Shown: piece after piece, positions 1 through 8,189 of the stretch
Numbering within the stretch: position 1 is the first letter of the stretch
Layout: each line of letters starts with the position of its first letter
Source: Undibacterium hunanense
Lineage (GTDB): Bacteria > Pseudomonadota > Gammaproteobacteria > Burkholderiales > Burkholderiaceae_D
DNA: 64,000 bases
Reading direction: 5' to 3'
Assembly (NCBI RefSeq): GCF_014284335.1
Contig: NZ_JACOGF010000003.1
Coordinates: 124,001 to 188,000, forward strand
The notes under the pieces: generated by a model
Told to the model about the DNA's origin: nothing
Seen by the model: only the letters and a program-made list of their open reading frames with translations
Databases searched by the model: none
Translations under genes and position numbers: made by a program

Positions 1-394
1 CTTCCGGTAAAAGCGCGGCCAGAATATAGGCACACTGCCTGGTGTAACGCAGACGCTCGCCGTCGCGCCAATCGGGCAAATAGACTTGCTCTTTCACCCT
101 GACCGTATGAAAAGGTCCGTAAGGAAACGCATTGATGGTGAAAACGTAAGCTCCCAGGCGCGCCAGTTGTGCTTTAAATTCATCCAGCCTGGCTGGTAAG
201 ATGAGACTATCCGCCGCTTGCGCAGACAGCCGCAAGCCTATGCCAAAAGCCTGGTCATTACTGAGTTCCAGTTTTTTTCTGATCACAGGAATGGTTTCAT
301 CGAGACTGGATGAAACCTCATCCCAGCTTTCGCCTGCATGGATATTCGTGCAGTAGGTCAGATGCACGTTATGCGATGGCAAGGATAATTGCAT
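1..394 (-). CDS. eboE: EboE, metabolite traffic protein (3' part cut by window edge)
   Basis: Reading the minus strand from an ATG at 394 gives an N-terminus containing HLTYCTNIHAGESW, which I recognise as the opening of EboE, a TIM-barrel protein related to sugar-phosphate isomerases. The ebo genes take part in moving precursors for scytonemin and other metabolites towards the cell envelope, but the chemistry of EboE is not established. About 131 residues are visible; the rest lies beyond the left edge. The start lies only 13 bases after the eboD stop, so the two genes almost certainly share a transcript. eboA and eboC (UbiA-like) are not in the window and could lie further left. Confidence 0.85.
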   Translation of the reverse strand, partial: MQLSLPSHNVHLTYCTNIHAGESWDEVSSSLDETIPVIRKKLELSNDQAFGIGLRLSAQAADSLILPARLDEFKAQLARLGAYVFTINAFPYGPFHTVRVKEQVYLPDWRDGERLRYTRQCAYILAALLPE

Positions 395-407
395 ATCGGC
401 CTCTGGC

Positions 408-1703
408 TCAGACAGCGAGAACAGTTTGTAACTTGCTGGCTGAGCTGCTTGCTGAACCGGTCGCCAGGTGCGCCGCCAAATCTGCATGCAGGTTTTGTAA
501 CCAGTCTATCGCGGCACGCACCAGTTCCGCATCCATTTCATGCACTTCCACACCACTACCTATGGCGGCCAGCAAGGTGATGGTCAATTCTCCACCCAGG
601 TGTTCCCGGAATTCTTTCAAGCCTTGCAGTACCAGCAATTCACCCTGCCCATCCTGCGCCAGCAATTGTGGATGCCACAAGTCAAAACCCAGTTGTGTCA
701 GCAAACGGTAGATGCGTGCGTCTTCGCCTGCCGGCAGCAAACCTGCCAGGCAGGAATAACGGGCATCCAGTGCCAGACCAATGGCAACTGCTTCACCGTG
801 GGACAAGGCATGCACAGTCAGGCGTTCGAGCTTGTGCGCGACCCAGTGACCGTAATCCAGCGGCCTGGCAGAACCGCTTTCAAAGGGATCCCCACCATGA
901 GCAATCTGGTGCATGTGCAGGCTGGCTGAACGGGCAATCACGGTATTAAGGATATGGCTATCAAACGCAGCCAATGCAGGTAACTGTTTTTCCATCATCA
1001 GGAAAAATGCATGGTCACGTATCAATGCCACCTTGACGGCTTCTGCCAGTCCTGCCCGTTTTTCACGCACAGGCAAAATATCGATGAAACATGCATCATT
1101 GACGACGGCCCAGGGTGGCGCAAAGGTGCCGATCAGATTCTTCTGCCCCTGCCAGTTGACGGCGTTTTTAACACCGACACCACTATCGTCCTGTGCCAAC
1201 ACTGTTGTAGGGAAACGTATATGCCGTACACCCCGATGGAAAATCGCAGATGCGTAACCCACGGCATCCAGCACGGCACCGCCGCCGATGGCGACGGAAT
1301 AAGAATGCCTGTCTATCGCCCGTTCTGACAAAGCCTGCAGCAGTCTTTCCACCAATGCCGGGTCATTCTTGCAGGCTTCACCGCCGGGCATCATGAAGAT
1401 GTCACCAATCAGTTCCATAGCTTCGTGATGAAAACGCAGATAAGCATGGATTTGCTCCACCAGACCGGGCATGGCTTTAGCTACCCCTTCGTCGAGGAAA
1501 ATCGCAAGACGGTGGCGACGCTGGGGTTCGCGCAAACTCAGCACGGCACGAAAATCAGGATTAGCGATATCAAAGGCATCACGGGTGGATACCACAGGAA
1601 ACGAGTAATCGACGCGCACATGTTGCTGTTGCCAGGCACCACGCAAGGTGGCTGGTGCCGTCACATCCAGATCGGGTAGTCTGTTCAGTTCAGCCAATTT
1701 CAC
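408..1703 (-). CDS. eboD: 3-dehydroquinate synthase family protein EboD
   Basis: This is a 431-residue member of the dehydroquinate synthase / 2-epi-5-epi-valiolone synthase-like fold. Visible motifs are the NAD-binding AIGGGAVLDAVGYASAI, the active-site stretch AEAVKVALIRDHAFF and the metal-binding region YGHWVAHKLERL...LSHGEAVAIGLAL. I chose the GTG at 1703 (protein begins VKLAELNRLPDLDV) because GGAGAGGA lies at the right distance upstream. The reading frame stays open upstream to 1919, but those extra ~70 residues are low-complexity, unlike the family, and overlap the neighbouring pseudogene. The substrate is not assured; ebo-linked copies are separate from shikimate-pathway AroB. The gene is followed closely by eboE. 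Confidence 0.88.
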   Translation of the reverse strand: MKLAELNRLPDLDVTAPATLRGAWQQQHVRVDYSFPVVSTRDAFDIANPDFRAVLSLREPQRRHRLAIFLDEGVAKAMPGLVEQIHAYLRFHHEAMELIGDIFMMPGGEACKNDPALVERLLQALSERAIDRHSYSVAIGGGAVLDAVGYASAIFHRGVRHIRFPTTVLAQDDSGVGVKNAVNWQGQKNLIGTFAPPWAVVNDACFIDILPVREKRAGLAEAVKVALIRDHAFFLMMEKQLPALAAFDSHILNTVIARSASLHMHQIAHGGDPFESGSARPLDYGHWVAHKLERLTVHALSHGEAVAIGLALDARYSCLAGLLPAGEDARIYRLLTQLGFDLWHPQLLAQDGQGELLVLQGLKEFREHLGGELTITLLAAIGSGVEVHEMDAELVRAAIDWLQNLHADLAAHLATGSASSSASKLQTVLAV

Positions 1704-1773
1704 GATAAGTCCTCTCCATGGATCACCATTTCCAGTTTTCTGTCGTGCCTGCACATTTCTTTGTGCCCGATAC

Positions 1774-1788
1774 TGAAAATGATTATAA
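1774..1788. promoter_or_regulatory. Possible Fur-like box upstream of eboD
   Basis: The 15 bases TGAAAATGATTATAA match the core Fur 7-1-7 pattern (TGATAAT-N-ATTATCA) at all but two of its defined positions. They lie about 70 bases upstream of the chosen eboD start, in an AT-rich stretch that could hold its promoter. Two better boxes of this type stand before iron genes elsewhere in this window. The call is weak because AT-rich DNA produces such matches by chance. Confidence 0.25.
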
Positions 1789-1869
1789 AACTGATATGCA
1801 TTTATTTGCAAATTTATAAATTGCCCGGACGAAAAAGTATGTCCGGGGAATACCTCACCATCACTATTT

Positions 1870-2291
1870 TTAATAAGGGAACGGTAGTTGGAAGCTCGGT
1901 CCGGCTGTCGTGCCATCATTCAAGCCAGACGGCGTTTCCATCAATTGCTGTGCTGCCAGTTGTAGCGAGAACATCAAGCCCACTGCCTGTCCCAGTTTTT
2001 CCGGCTCGCCATTGAAGGCGATATGCAAGCCGTTGAGCAAGGCTTGGTAGGATTCGGATCAGAACAAGTGCTGCCATCGCGATAGACAACGCTGGTAACC
2101 ACACAATTGCGGAATCTCCATGAACCCGTGCCATTCGGATGCCACCACCCGTTGGTCGCCCCTGGGCCCGGCAACTGATAGTTGGAACGGAAACGGGCGG
2201 TATTGAAATGTTCCGGATCATTATTGACCGTAGACACGTCGGCCTGGAACTGGCCAGCAAACACTAAACGGGGTAAGTTAAGGTAACTCAT
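1870..2291 (-). pseudogene. Decayed gene resembling the N-terminus of VioB-type proteins
   Basis: An ATG at 2291 with AGGAGA upstream starts MSYLNLPRLVFAGQF, then about 80 coherent residues (FNTARFRSNYQLPG, NGWWHPNGTGSW, VVYRDGSTCSDP). After roughly 2050 this frame becomes nonsensical, while another minus-strand frame supplies a coherent ending (YQALLNGLHIAFNGEPEKL ... GPSFQLPFPY, stop at 1870). The two halves together encode only about 140 residues, so a central segment appears to be deleted with a frameshift. The opening resembles the N-terminal domain of VioB and related iminophenylpyruvate-dimer-synthase-type proteins (LDFPRIHFRG). It sits between the divergent halves of the ebo locus. 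The family assignment rests on motif memory only. Confidence 0.6.
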
Positions 2292-2704
2292 TGGGTCTCC
2301 TGTGGTGGTGGCATCAATCAGCAGGATTGATGCATTACATGGGGTTACCATCGTCATACTGAAAAGCAACAAACGTCCCGACGGCATATTTCAGGATGAA
2401 TGCCACACTATCTAAAGTCTGCAAATGTCCGCAAATAAGCATTGCAGAAAAAATAATTACCAATATTGAAATATTAGTGCAAAATAAGCAATGGCTTTAA
2501 AACATATTTCAAGAAATATCTTTTTTACACAACATTTCTCTTAAAGAAAGATTTTCTGCTAATAATCTGTTGCGAAAAGCATTGTTTAAATTAATAATAA
2601 GGAAACAATGTGCGTGTATGTTTGTGCGGTGATTGACTTCACCAGCATCACGGCTTGATGCACTTCCCGATCTCACCGCTGTATGAATACGCAAGGCCAG
2701 ACGC
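2292..2704. other. AT-rich intergenic region between divergent genes
   Basis: There are 413 bases between the start of the decayed minus-strand gene and eboF. The stretch 2400-2600 is AT-rich and probably carries promoters for eboF-eboB. I see no convincing repeat, RNA gene or operator. Possible reading frames on the minus strand here are antisense shadows of eboF. Confidence 0.5.
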
Positions 2705-4093
2705 ATGCAAAGTTTGCTGATGTTGAATATCGTTGGACTGACACCCAGTCTGTTGGGAGAACTGACACCGCGCCTGTCGGCCTTTGTCGCCAGTGGCAAA
2801 ATGCAGCCACTGCAAACTGTGACCCCGGCTGTAACCTGCACTGTGCAGGCGACGCTGATGACAGGTTTGCCGCCGCAGGAGCATGGCATCGTCGGCAATG
2901 GCTGGCTGTTCCGTGATCTGGCAGAAATCTGGTTTTGGCGGCAATCCAACAAACTGGTAACCGGTGAAAAAATCTGGGAGGCTGGCAAGGCACGTGATTC
3001 CAGGTTCACCTGCGCCAATTTGTTTTGGTGGTACAACATGGCTTCCAGCCATGACTACGGTATTACCCCACGCCCCATCTACAAAGCCGATGGCCGCAAG
3101 CTGCCCGACTGTTATACGACGCCACCTGGATGGCGTGATGAACTGAGCCGGAAACTAGGTGCTTTTCCGCTGTTCCAGTTCTGGGGGCCAGCCACGACAA
3201 TCAAATCAAGTCGCTGGATTGCCGATGCCGCCAAACTGGCGATCAGCGAAAAAGATCCTACCCTGACCATGGTCTACCTGCCGCATCTCGACTATGACCT
3301 GCAAAGGCACGGCCCCGATTTAAGTAACCCAGTCGTACAACAATCACTACGTGATATCGATGAAGTTGCCGGTGACCTGATCGCCCATGCGCAACAGGCT
3401 GGCCGCCGCGTCATGGTCTTGTCCGAATATGGTATTACAGCAGTTGACCGCCCAGTTCATCTGAACCGTATCTTGCGCGAAGCCGGTTATCTGGTGGTGC
3501 GTGAAGAAGATGGTGCCGAATTGCTGGACCCTATTGCGTCCAGCGCTTATGCCGTGGCTGACCACCAGTTTGCCCATGTATATATTGCACGGCCAGAATT
3601 GATCGCGCCCGTGCGCAAACTGTTAAGCAGCGTCGCCGGTGTAGAAGGTATCTGGGCCGGTAATGAACGGGCAGGCCTGGGGCTTGATCATCCGCGTTCG
3701 GGTGAACTGGTGGTGATGGCCGACAAGCGTTCCTGGTTCACTTACTATTATTGGCAGGATGATGCACTGGCCCCCGACTTTGCACGCACCGTCGAAATCC
3801 ATCGTAAGCCTGGCTATGACCCGGCAGAATTATTTGTTGACAGAAATATCCGTTTTCCCAAACTCGCGGTGGCATGGCGTTTGGGCAAACGGATGCTGGG
3901 CTTTCGCAGTCTGATGAATGTCATCGGTCTGGATGCCAGCCTGGTACAGGGTTCCCATGGCAGACCGGTGGATGATGCTGCCGACGGCCCTTTGCTGATA
4001 CTTGATCGTGCGCAGACAGATAGCAAGGATAAAGTCCACGTAGCAGACATCAAAGATATCGCCCTGAACATCATGTTTGAAGAAAAGCGCTAA
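2705..4093 (+). CDS. eboF: EboF, alkaline-phosphatase-superfamily (nucleotide pyrophosphatase-like) protein
   Basis: The 462-residue protein resembles the type I phosphodiesterase/nucleotide pyrophosphatase family. It shows the nucleophile region TCTVQATLMTGLPPQEHGIVGNGW, the metal-site stretches YLPHLDYDLQRHGPD and VLSEYGI, and a late H-rich site GSHGRPVDDAADGPLLIL. The first metal Asp found in most family members (usually near residue 8) is replaced by Asn in LLMLNIVGLT; I believe this is common in ebo copies but cannot verify it. The start at 2705 has AAGG about nine bases upstream. The eboB start lies 18 bases downstream, so the two form an operon divergent from eboD-eboE. Confidence 0.82.
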   Translation: MQSLLMLNIVGLTPSLLGELTPRLSAFVASGKMQPLQTVTPAVTCTVQATLMTGLPPQEHGIVGNGWLFRDLAEIWFWRQSNKLVTGEKIWEAGKARDSRFTCANLFWWYNMASSHDYGITPRPIYKADGRKLPDCYTTPPGWRDELSRKLGAFPLFQFWGPATTIKSSRWIADAAKLAISEKDPTLTMVYLPHLDYDLQRHGPDLSNPVVQQSLRDIDEVAGDLIAHAQQAGRRVMVLSEYGITAVDRPVHLNRILREAGYLVVREEDGAELLDPIASSAYAVADHQFAHVYIARPELIAPVRKLLSSVAGVEGIWAGNERAGLGLDHPRSGELVVMADKRSWFTYYYWQDDALAPDFARTVEIHRKPGYDPAELFVDRNIRFPKLAVAWRLGKRMLGFRSLMNVIGLDASLVQGSHGRPVDDAADGPLLILDRAQTDSKDKVHVADIKDIALNIMFEEKR

Positions 4094-4111
4094 AGTACAA
4101 GGAGCAGGCAA

Positions 4112-5233
4112 ATGAACAACAATGGCAAATATCCAGGCAATTACTCAGATAATTTCGTTGCTGACAGCACCATCGTGGATGAAATGTTTTCTGACCGCGC
4201 AGTAAGCTGCCCCTGCTGCAATGGCACAATCACACCACAAATGCTGCAAAACCTGCTTGCTCAGGCCGGGCAACTGCAACAGGGCCAGGCAGCCTTCCGG
4301 CAACTGGCCAGCGGCGGTAATGGCATGATGATAGACCCGCATGCCCATATGATCGCCCGTACCACCGACGATTATGAAGCCATGGCCAGAGCAGGCATCG
4401 TTGCTGTCATCGAACCTGCTTTCTGGCTGGGGCAGTTGCGTACAAATGTCGGCAGTTTTATCGATTATTTTTCCACCATCACCGGCTTCGAACGTTTTCG
4501 CGCCGGACAATTCGGCATACGCCACTATTGTGCTATAGGTCTTAACCCCAAGGAAGCCAACAACCCTGCCCTGGCCGAAGCCGTGCTGGATATCATGCCG
4601 CGTTATCTGGGCAAGGAAGGTGTCGTGGCACTGGGCGAAATTGGTTACGATGAACAGACCGAGCTAGAAGACAAGGCCCTGCGCGCGCAAATCGCCATGG
4701 CGATAGAATTTGAATTACCCATCATGATACACACCCCACACAGGGATAAAAAACGCGGCACCACCCGTACCATGGATGTGCTGGAAGAATGCGGCTTTGA
4801 TCCGGCACGCTGTGTCATTGATCATAACAATGAAGAAACCGTGCAGGAAGTGCTGGACCGCGGTTACTGGTGCGCCTTCACCATCTATCCATCCACCAAA
4901 ATGGGCAATGAAAGGCTGGCTGATATCGTCAACCAGTACGGCCCTGAACGCATCATCGTCAACTCTGCTTGTGACTGGGGCGTATCCGACCCGCTGGCGG
5001 TACCCAAATCAGCTCGTCTGATGGCCAGCCGTGGCATTGCAGCCGATGTGATTCATCAAGTTGTTTACGCCAATGCCTTGTCCGTGTACAGCCTGAACCA
5101 GGAAATGCAGGAAGCCCACTGGTGTCAGCCAGCCAAAATAGATCAACGTAACCTGTACAGTGGCAATTCTGTATTACGTGGCCAGGCACCCAGGGTGGAT
5201 GAAGAAGTGCTGAATCCAGACATCATCCGTTAA
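4112..5233 (+). CDS. eboB: TatD-family metal-dependent hydrolase EboB
   Basis: The 373-residue protein is a TatD/amidohydrolase TIM barrel. Likely metal ligands are DPHAHM (residues 75-80), the Glu in ALGEIGYDEQ, HTPHRDK, CVIDHNNEE and a late Asp in NSACDWGVSD. TatD proteins are usually about 260 residues; the excess here is an N-terminal extension of about 70 residues carrying a CPCC cluster (Cys33, 35, 36), which could bind metal or be the remnant of another ebo domain. It is preceded by AAGGAGCAGGC and directly follows eboF. A diverged copy of its last 20 codons recurs at 13296-13355. Confidence 0.85.
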   Translation: MNNNGKYPGNYSDNFVADSTIVDEMFSDRAVSCPCCNGTITPQMLQNLLAQAGQLQQGQAAFRQLASGGNGMMIDPHAHMIARTTDDYEAMARAGIVAVIEPAFWLGQLRTNVGSFIDYFSTITGFERFRAGQFGIRHYCAIGLNPKEANNPALAEAVLDIMPRYLGKEGVVALGEIGYDEQTELEDKALRAQIAMAIEFELPIMIHTPHRDKKRGTTRTMDVLEECGFDPARCVIDHNNEETVQEVLDRGYWCAFTIYPSTKMGNERLADIVNQYGPERIIVNSACDWGVSDPLAVPKSARLMASRGIAADVIHQVVYANALSVYSLNQEMQEAHWCQPAKIDQRNLYSGNSVLRGQAPRVDEEVLNPDIIR

Positions 5234-5425
5234 AATGACTGAGATTCATCATTTTCCATCCACCTGATTTTACGGCGCAACTTCAGAACTCAGGTGAGAC
5301 CATGACAGGACGAAGGTGTAACAGGCATGTCTGAGGATTTGCGTTGATGCGCATTACAAACGCCGGATCATGCCGGCATATCGCATATTACATATCGCAG
5401 GCAGATCACCATGCCAGCGCAAGGT

Positions 5426-6211
5426 TCAATCAATTACAAAAGTCACCCGGCCCTCATCCACGCACAGCTGAGCACTCTGCTGCACCTGTTCAAACGCCGA
5501 ACACAAACGATTCCCCTGCGGGTCTTCCAACTGTGGATGGATGCGCAACAGGTAAGTCCCAGGCCGCCAATTCCACGCCGGCGTGAAACGCCATTCCCGC
5601 TCGCCTGCCATGAACATGGCGGTGCCGGACATACGCCGCCCATCCGGGTCTTGCACCGCAATCAGTGTTGCAGCAGCGCCATCCAGCGCAGCGGGGACGA
5701 TGACGCGCAAAGGCTGTATGCCTCCACGCCGGACTGTTTGCACCAACCATTGTTGCGGATCAATGCGCTCGCGCAGCGGCGCCGTCACCAGCCAGCGCCG
5801 TTCCAGTGGCCGGTCGAGTTGCGGATCGTCGATGCGTAGTGTCACGGCCCCGCCGCTTCGTAAAGCGGGCCCCAGTGCGAGATTAGGCCCGACCCCGCTC
5901 TTGATGCGTCCCGGATGCAGCAACAGTGTCACGTTCCTGCCACTCTGGTCGGACAGCGGCAGGTCGAGAAAGGCGTCACGGATAAGCGTGCCGGCGCTGT
6001 CGTACAGCGCCACATGGGCCATATCCAACGGTGCCGCCAGTGGCCGATCGAGGTGCAGTTCGATCCGCAGCAGATTTTCCGCCACTGTTGGCCCGGAAGG
6101 CGTCAGGCCGGCGCCAGCCAGTGCCAGCCCCGGCACCACGGCCAGCAATGCCGCGCTAGCGAGCCAGTTCAGGATAACCCTCGATGGTGCGCGCATATTT
6201 GTGGAAGCCAC
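5426..6211 (-). CDS. Secreted protein of unknown function
   Basis: The 261-residue protein has an N-terminal hydrophobic signal (NWLASAALLAVVPGLALAGA) and a beta-rich remainder ending in a Cys-containing tail (RLCSAFEQVQQ ... CVDEG). I do not recognise the family. I chose the GTG at 6211 because AAGGAGAT sits seven bases upstream; an ATG at 6196 is the alternative. Its first 56 bases overlap the end of the upstream propeller gene, so the pair is translationally coupled. The text WNWRPGTYLLRIHPQLEDPQGN suggests immunoglobulin- or CopC-like strands. It belongs to the GC-rich block between eboB and the efflux operon. Confidence 0.75.
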   Translation of the reverse strand: MASTNMRAPSRVILNWLASAALLAVVPGLALAGAGLTPSGPTVAENLLRIELHLDRPLAAPLDMAHVALYDSAGTLIRDAFLDLPLSDQSGRNVTLLLHPGRIKSGVGPNLALGPALRSGGAVTLRIDDPQLDRPLERRWLVTAPLRERIDPQQWLVQTVRRGGIQPLRVIVPAALDGAAATLIAVQDPDGRRMSGTAMFMAGEREWRFTPAWNWRPGTYLLRIHPQLEDPQGNRLCSAFEQVQQSAQLCVDEGRVTFVID

Positions 6212-7382
6212 GGAATTTATCTCCTTCCGGGTAGCGGTAGTCAGGAAAATCGTATTCGTTGACGAAGTCGCTCAGACGCAGGTAGCCACCTTTGGGAATC
6301 GACACCAGTTGCATCTCGCCGCTGGCTTCCGAGCGGCGTAACGCAAGCAGCAATTGCGGATTCAGATTATCGATTCGCATCACCGCAGACAGGGGCGTCA
6401 TGGTCGCCTTGATGCCGAGATAGGGTTTGGCCGGCCAGTCGATCGGCGTACTCAGGCCAGGCGTAGCGACGGCACTTGCAAGATCGGCGGCGCTCAGCAA
6501 ATCGGCTGAACGGCTGGAATTGACCAGCAAGGCATATTCTGCATCGCCCACCTTGAAATTCACCAGACCGTTAGGTGCGCTACCCCAACCTAGTTCCCCG
6601 ATCGTCCTGGCAACGATATGTGCACCATCCTTTAAATCCTTGAGTGGAATGGTGACCAGCGGCGTGCAGGTATAGGCAGCCACCAACGTCGGCTCGCCGT
6701 CGATGGTCATCACCGTCATACTGCGAATAGGCGCACGGGTTTCGATCTGATTATGCACCGGATGGTACATCTCGACCGTGGTAGCACTTGCCTTGCCACT
6801 GAATGGATAGTCGTACACCCGCAGGGTTGAAGCGAAACTGCGGTTCGACAACCCTGCCACATACAGCTTGTTCTGGTAGTAGCGCATGTCGGTCACAGTT
6901 AGTGTCTGTTCCGGCAGGTTGCGCCAGAAGGTGACGTCGGCCGTCGGCGCATCGGTAATTGGCGTCGAAGCTGAAGCCCTGGTCAGATCCAGTCGCGCGA
7001 CTTTGCCCGCCGCATTGATACTGACGATGGCCGGTTTGCCCGGCCCCTTGCCGCCGCGTACGGTCAGAGCCACGTATGCCAGTTCACCGTCCGGCTGCAC
7101 GGCCAGGTCCTCAAAGCGCAGCGCGGTAGGCGCCACCCCGAGTGCTTTGGCAATCGGTGCCTGCACATCCATCAGATTGAACGGTTTGCCAGCCGGTCTG
7201 GCAGGCACTGGCACCGGTAGCGCAAAAATGCGCGCGCCCTTCCAGTCGGCAACAAACAGCGTATTCGCATCGCCGAAACTGAGCTTGCTGACCGATTGTA
7301 TGACCACTGGCGCTGCATGTGCCGCATGTGCCGAGCTGACTGCAAGGAGTAGACTCAACAACAATCTGCATGGGATGTTCAT
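6156..7382 (-). CDS. Secreted beta-propeller-like protein
   Basis: The 408-residue protein begins with a clear signal peptide (MNIPCRLLLSLLLAVSSAHA...) preceded by GGAAGG at good spacing. The mature part has repeated strands such as SFGDANTLFVADWKGARIFAL and LAVQPDGELAYVALTV, typical of NHL/SMP-30-like or YVTN propellers. No catalytic motif is recognisable, so binding or a lactonase-like role are equally open. It is the first gene of a two-gene unit with the protein at 5426-6211 and lies downstream of a LuxR-type regulator on the same strand. Secretion of both products fits a shared periplasmic function. Confidence 0.72.
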   Translation of the reverse strand: MNIPCRLLLSLLLAVSSAHAAHAAPVVIQSVSKLSFGDANTLFVADWKGARIFALPVPVPARPAGKPFNLMDVQAPIAKALGVAPTALRFEDLAVQPDGELAYVALTVRGGKGPGKPAIVSINAAGKVARLDLTRASASTPITDAPTADVTFWRNLPEQTLTVTDMRYYQNKLYVAGLSNRSFASTLRVYDYPFSGKASATTVEMYHPVHNQIETRAPIRSMTVMTIDGEPTLVAAYTCTPLVTIPLKDLKDGAHIVARTIGELGWGSAPNGLVNFKVGDAEYALLVNSSRSADLLSAADLASAVATPGLSTPIDWPAKPYLGIKATMTPLSAVMRIDNLNPQLLLALRRSEASGEMQLVSIPKGGYLRLSDFVNEYDFPDYRYPEGDKFRGFHKYARTIEGYPELAR

Positions 7383-7504
7383 TGCGATACCTTCCTTTCA
7401 TTGAATGACAAAAAATCAGAATAGTTTTCTATAGACATGGGATACCGTGCCGGTCGCTCCGCCATAAGTCAGTTTTTTTCATCCCATCGGGTGTTGAATG
7501 ATCT

Positions 7505-8131
7505 TCAGCTTTCCCAATAACCACGCCGCATGGCAATCGTCACAGCATGGGTACGATCACGTGCCTCAAGTTTTTGCAAAATGGTTTTCATGTGGGCCTT
7601 GATGGTGTCCTCACTCAAGCCCAGGTGGTCGGCCACGCGCTGGTTTGAGTTGCCGTTACCAACCAGACGCAGCACTTCGATCTCGCGCTTGCTTAAGGTA
7701 TTCAGTTGGAAACTGTTCACCAGGCTGGCCGCGACTGGTGGCGGCAACAGCCGTCGACCAGCATGTGCGGCAATGATGTAGTCGATCAAGGTATTGCGGG
7801 CCAGATTTTTCAGGACATAACCAATCGCTCCGGCGCTCAACGCGCGCGCTACCTGTACGTCGCCGCTGAACGTGGTCAGGATGATGATACGGGCCTCCGG
7901 GTCGATATGACGTATCGCACGGGTGACCTCGATGCCGTTTAATCCGGGCATCTGCAAATCCATCAGGGTGACATCCGGGCGCCATCGTTGATACAGTTCA
8001 ATGGCAGAGTCGCCATCCTCCGCTTCAGCCACCACCGAGAATTTCGGATTGGACGATAGCACCGCGATGATCCCGCTGCGCATCAAGGGATGATCGTCCG
8101 CTATCATGACGCTAATCAGGCCATTCTCCAT
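7505..8131 (-). CDS. NarL/LuxR-family response regulator
   Basis: The 208-residue protein has an N-terminal receiver domain (MIADDHPLMRSGIIAVL, phospho-acceptor Asp in DVTLMDLQMPG, conserved Lys in YVLKNLARN) and a C-terminal GerE/LuxR helix-turn-helix (LSKREIEVLRLVGNG...LGLSEDTIKAHMKTIL). The ATG at 8131 gives the canonical N-terminus MENGLISVMIADDHP. The frame extends upstream into the kinase gene, but that part is a shadow. It lies 58 bases after the histidine kinase on the same strand and is its obvious partner. Likely targets are the flanking secreted-protein and hydrolase genes, an inference from position. Confidence 0.92.
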   Translation of the reverse strand: MENGLISVMIADDHPLMRSGIIAVLSSNPKFSVVAEAEDGDSAIELYQRWRPDVTLMDLQMPGLNGIEVTRAIRHIDPEARIIILTTFSGDVQVARALSAGAIGYVLKNLARNTLIDYIIAAHAGRRLLPPPVAASLVNSFQLNTLSKREIEVLRLVGNGNSNQRVADHLGLSEDTIKAHMKTILQKLEARDRTHAVTIAMRRGYWES

Positions 8132-8189
8132 GACTGTGCTCCTGTATTTTCGCTCAAGCGTATCACCGGCAACGCCATCGCGCATCACT

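Noticed and set aside
1704..1919. N-terminal extension of EboD to 1919
   Set aside because: The extra residues are unlike the family, overlap the pseudogene, and a GTG with a strong ribosome site at 1703 fits.
5583..6341. Plus-strand frame over the secreted-protein gene
   Set aside because: Arg/Ser-rich shadow in GC-rich DNA.
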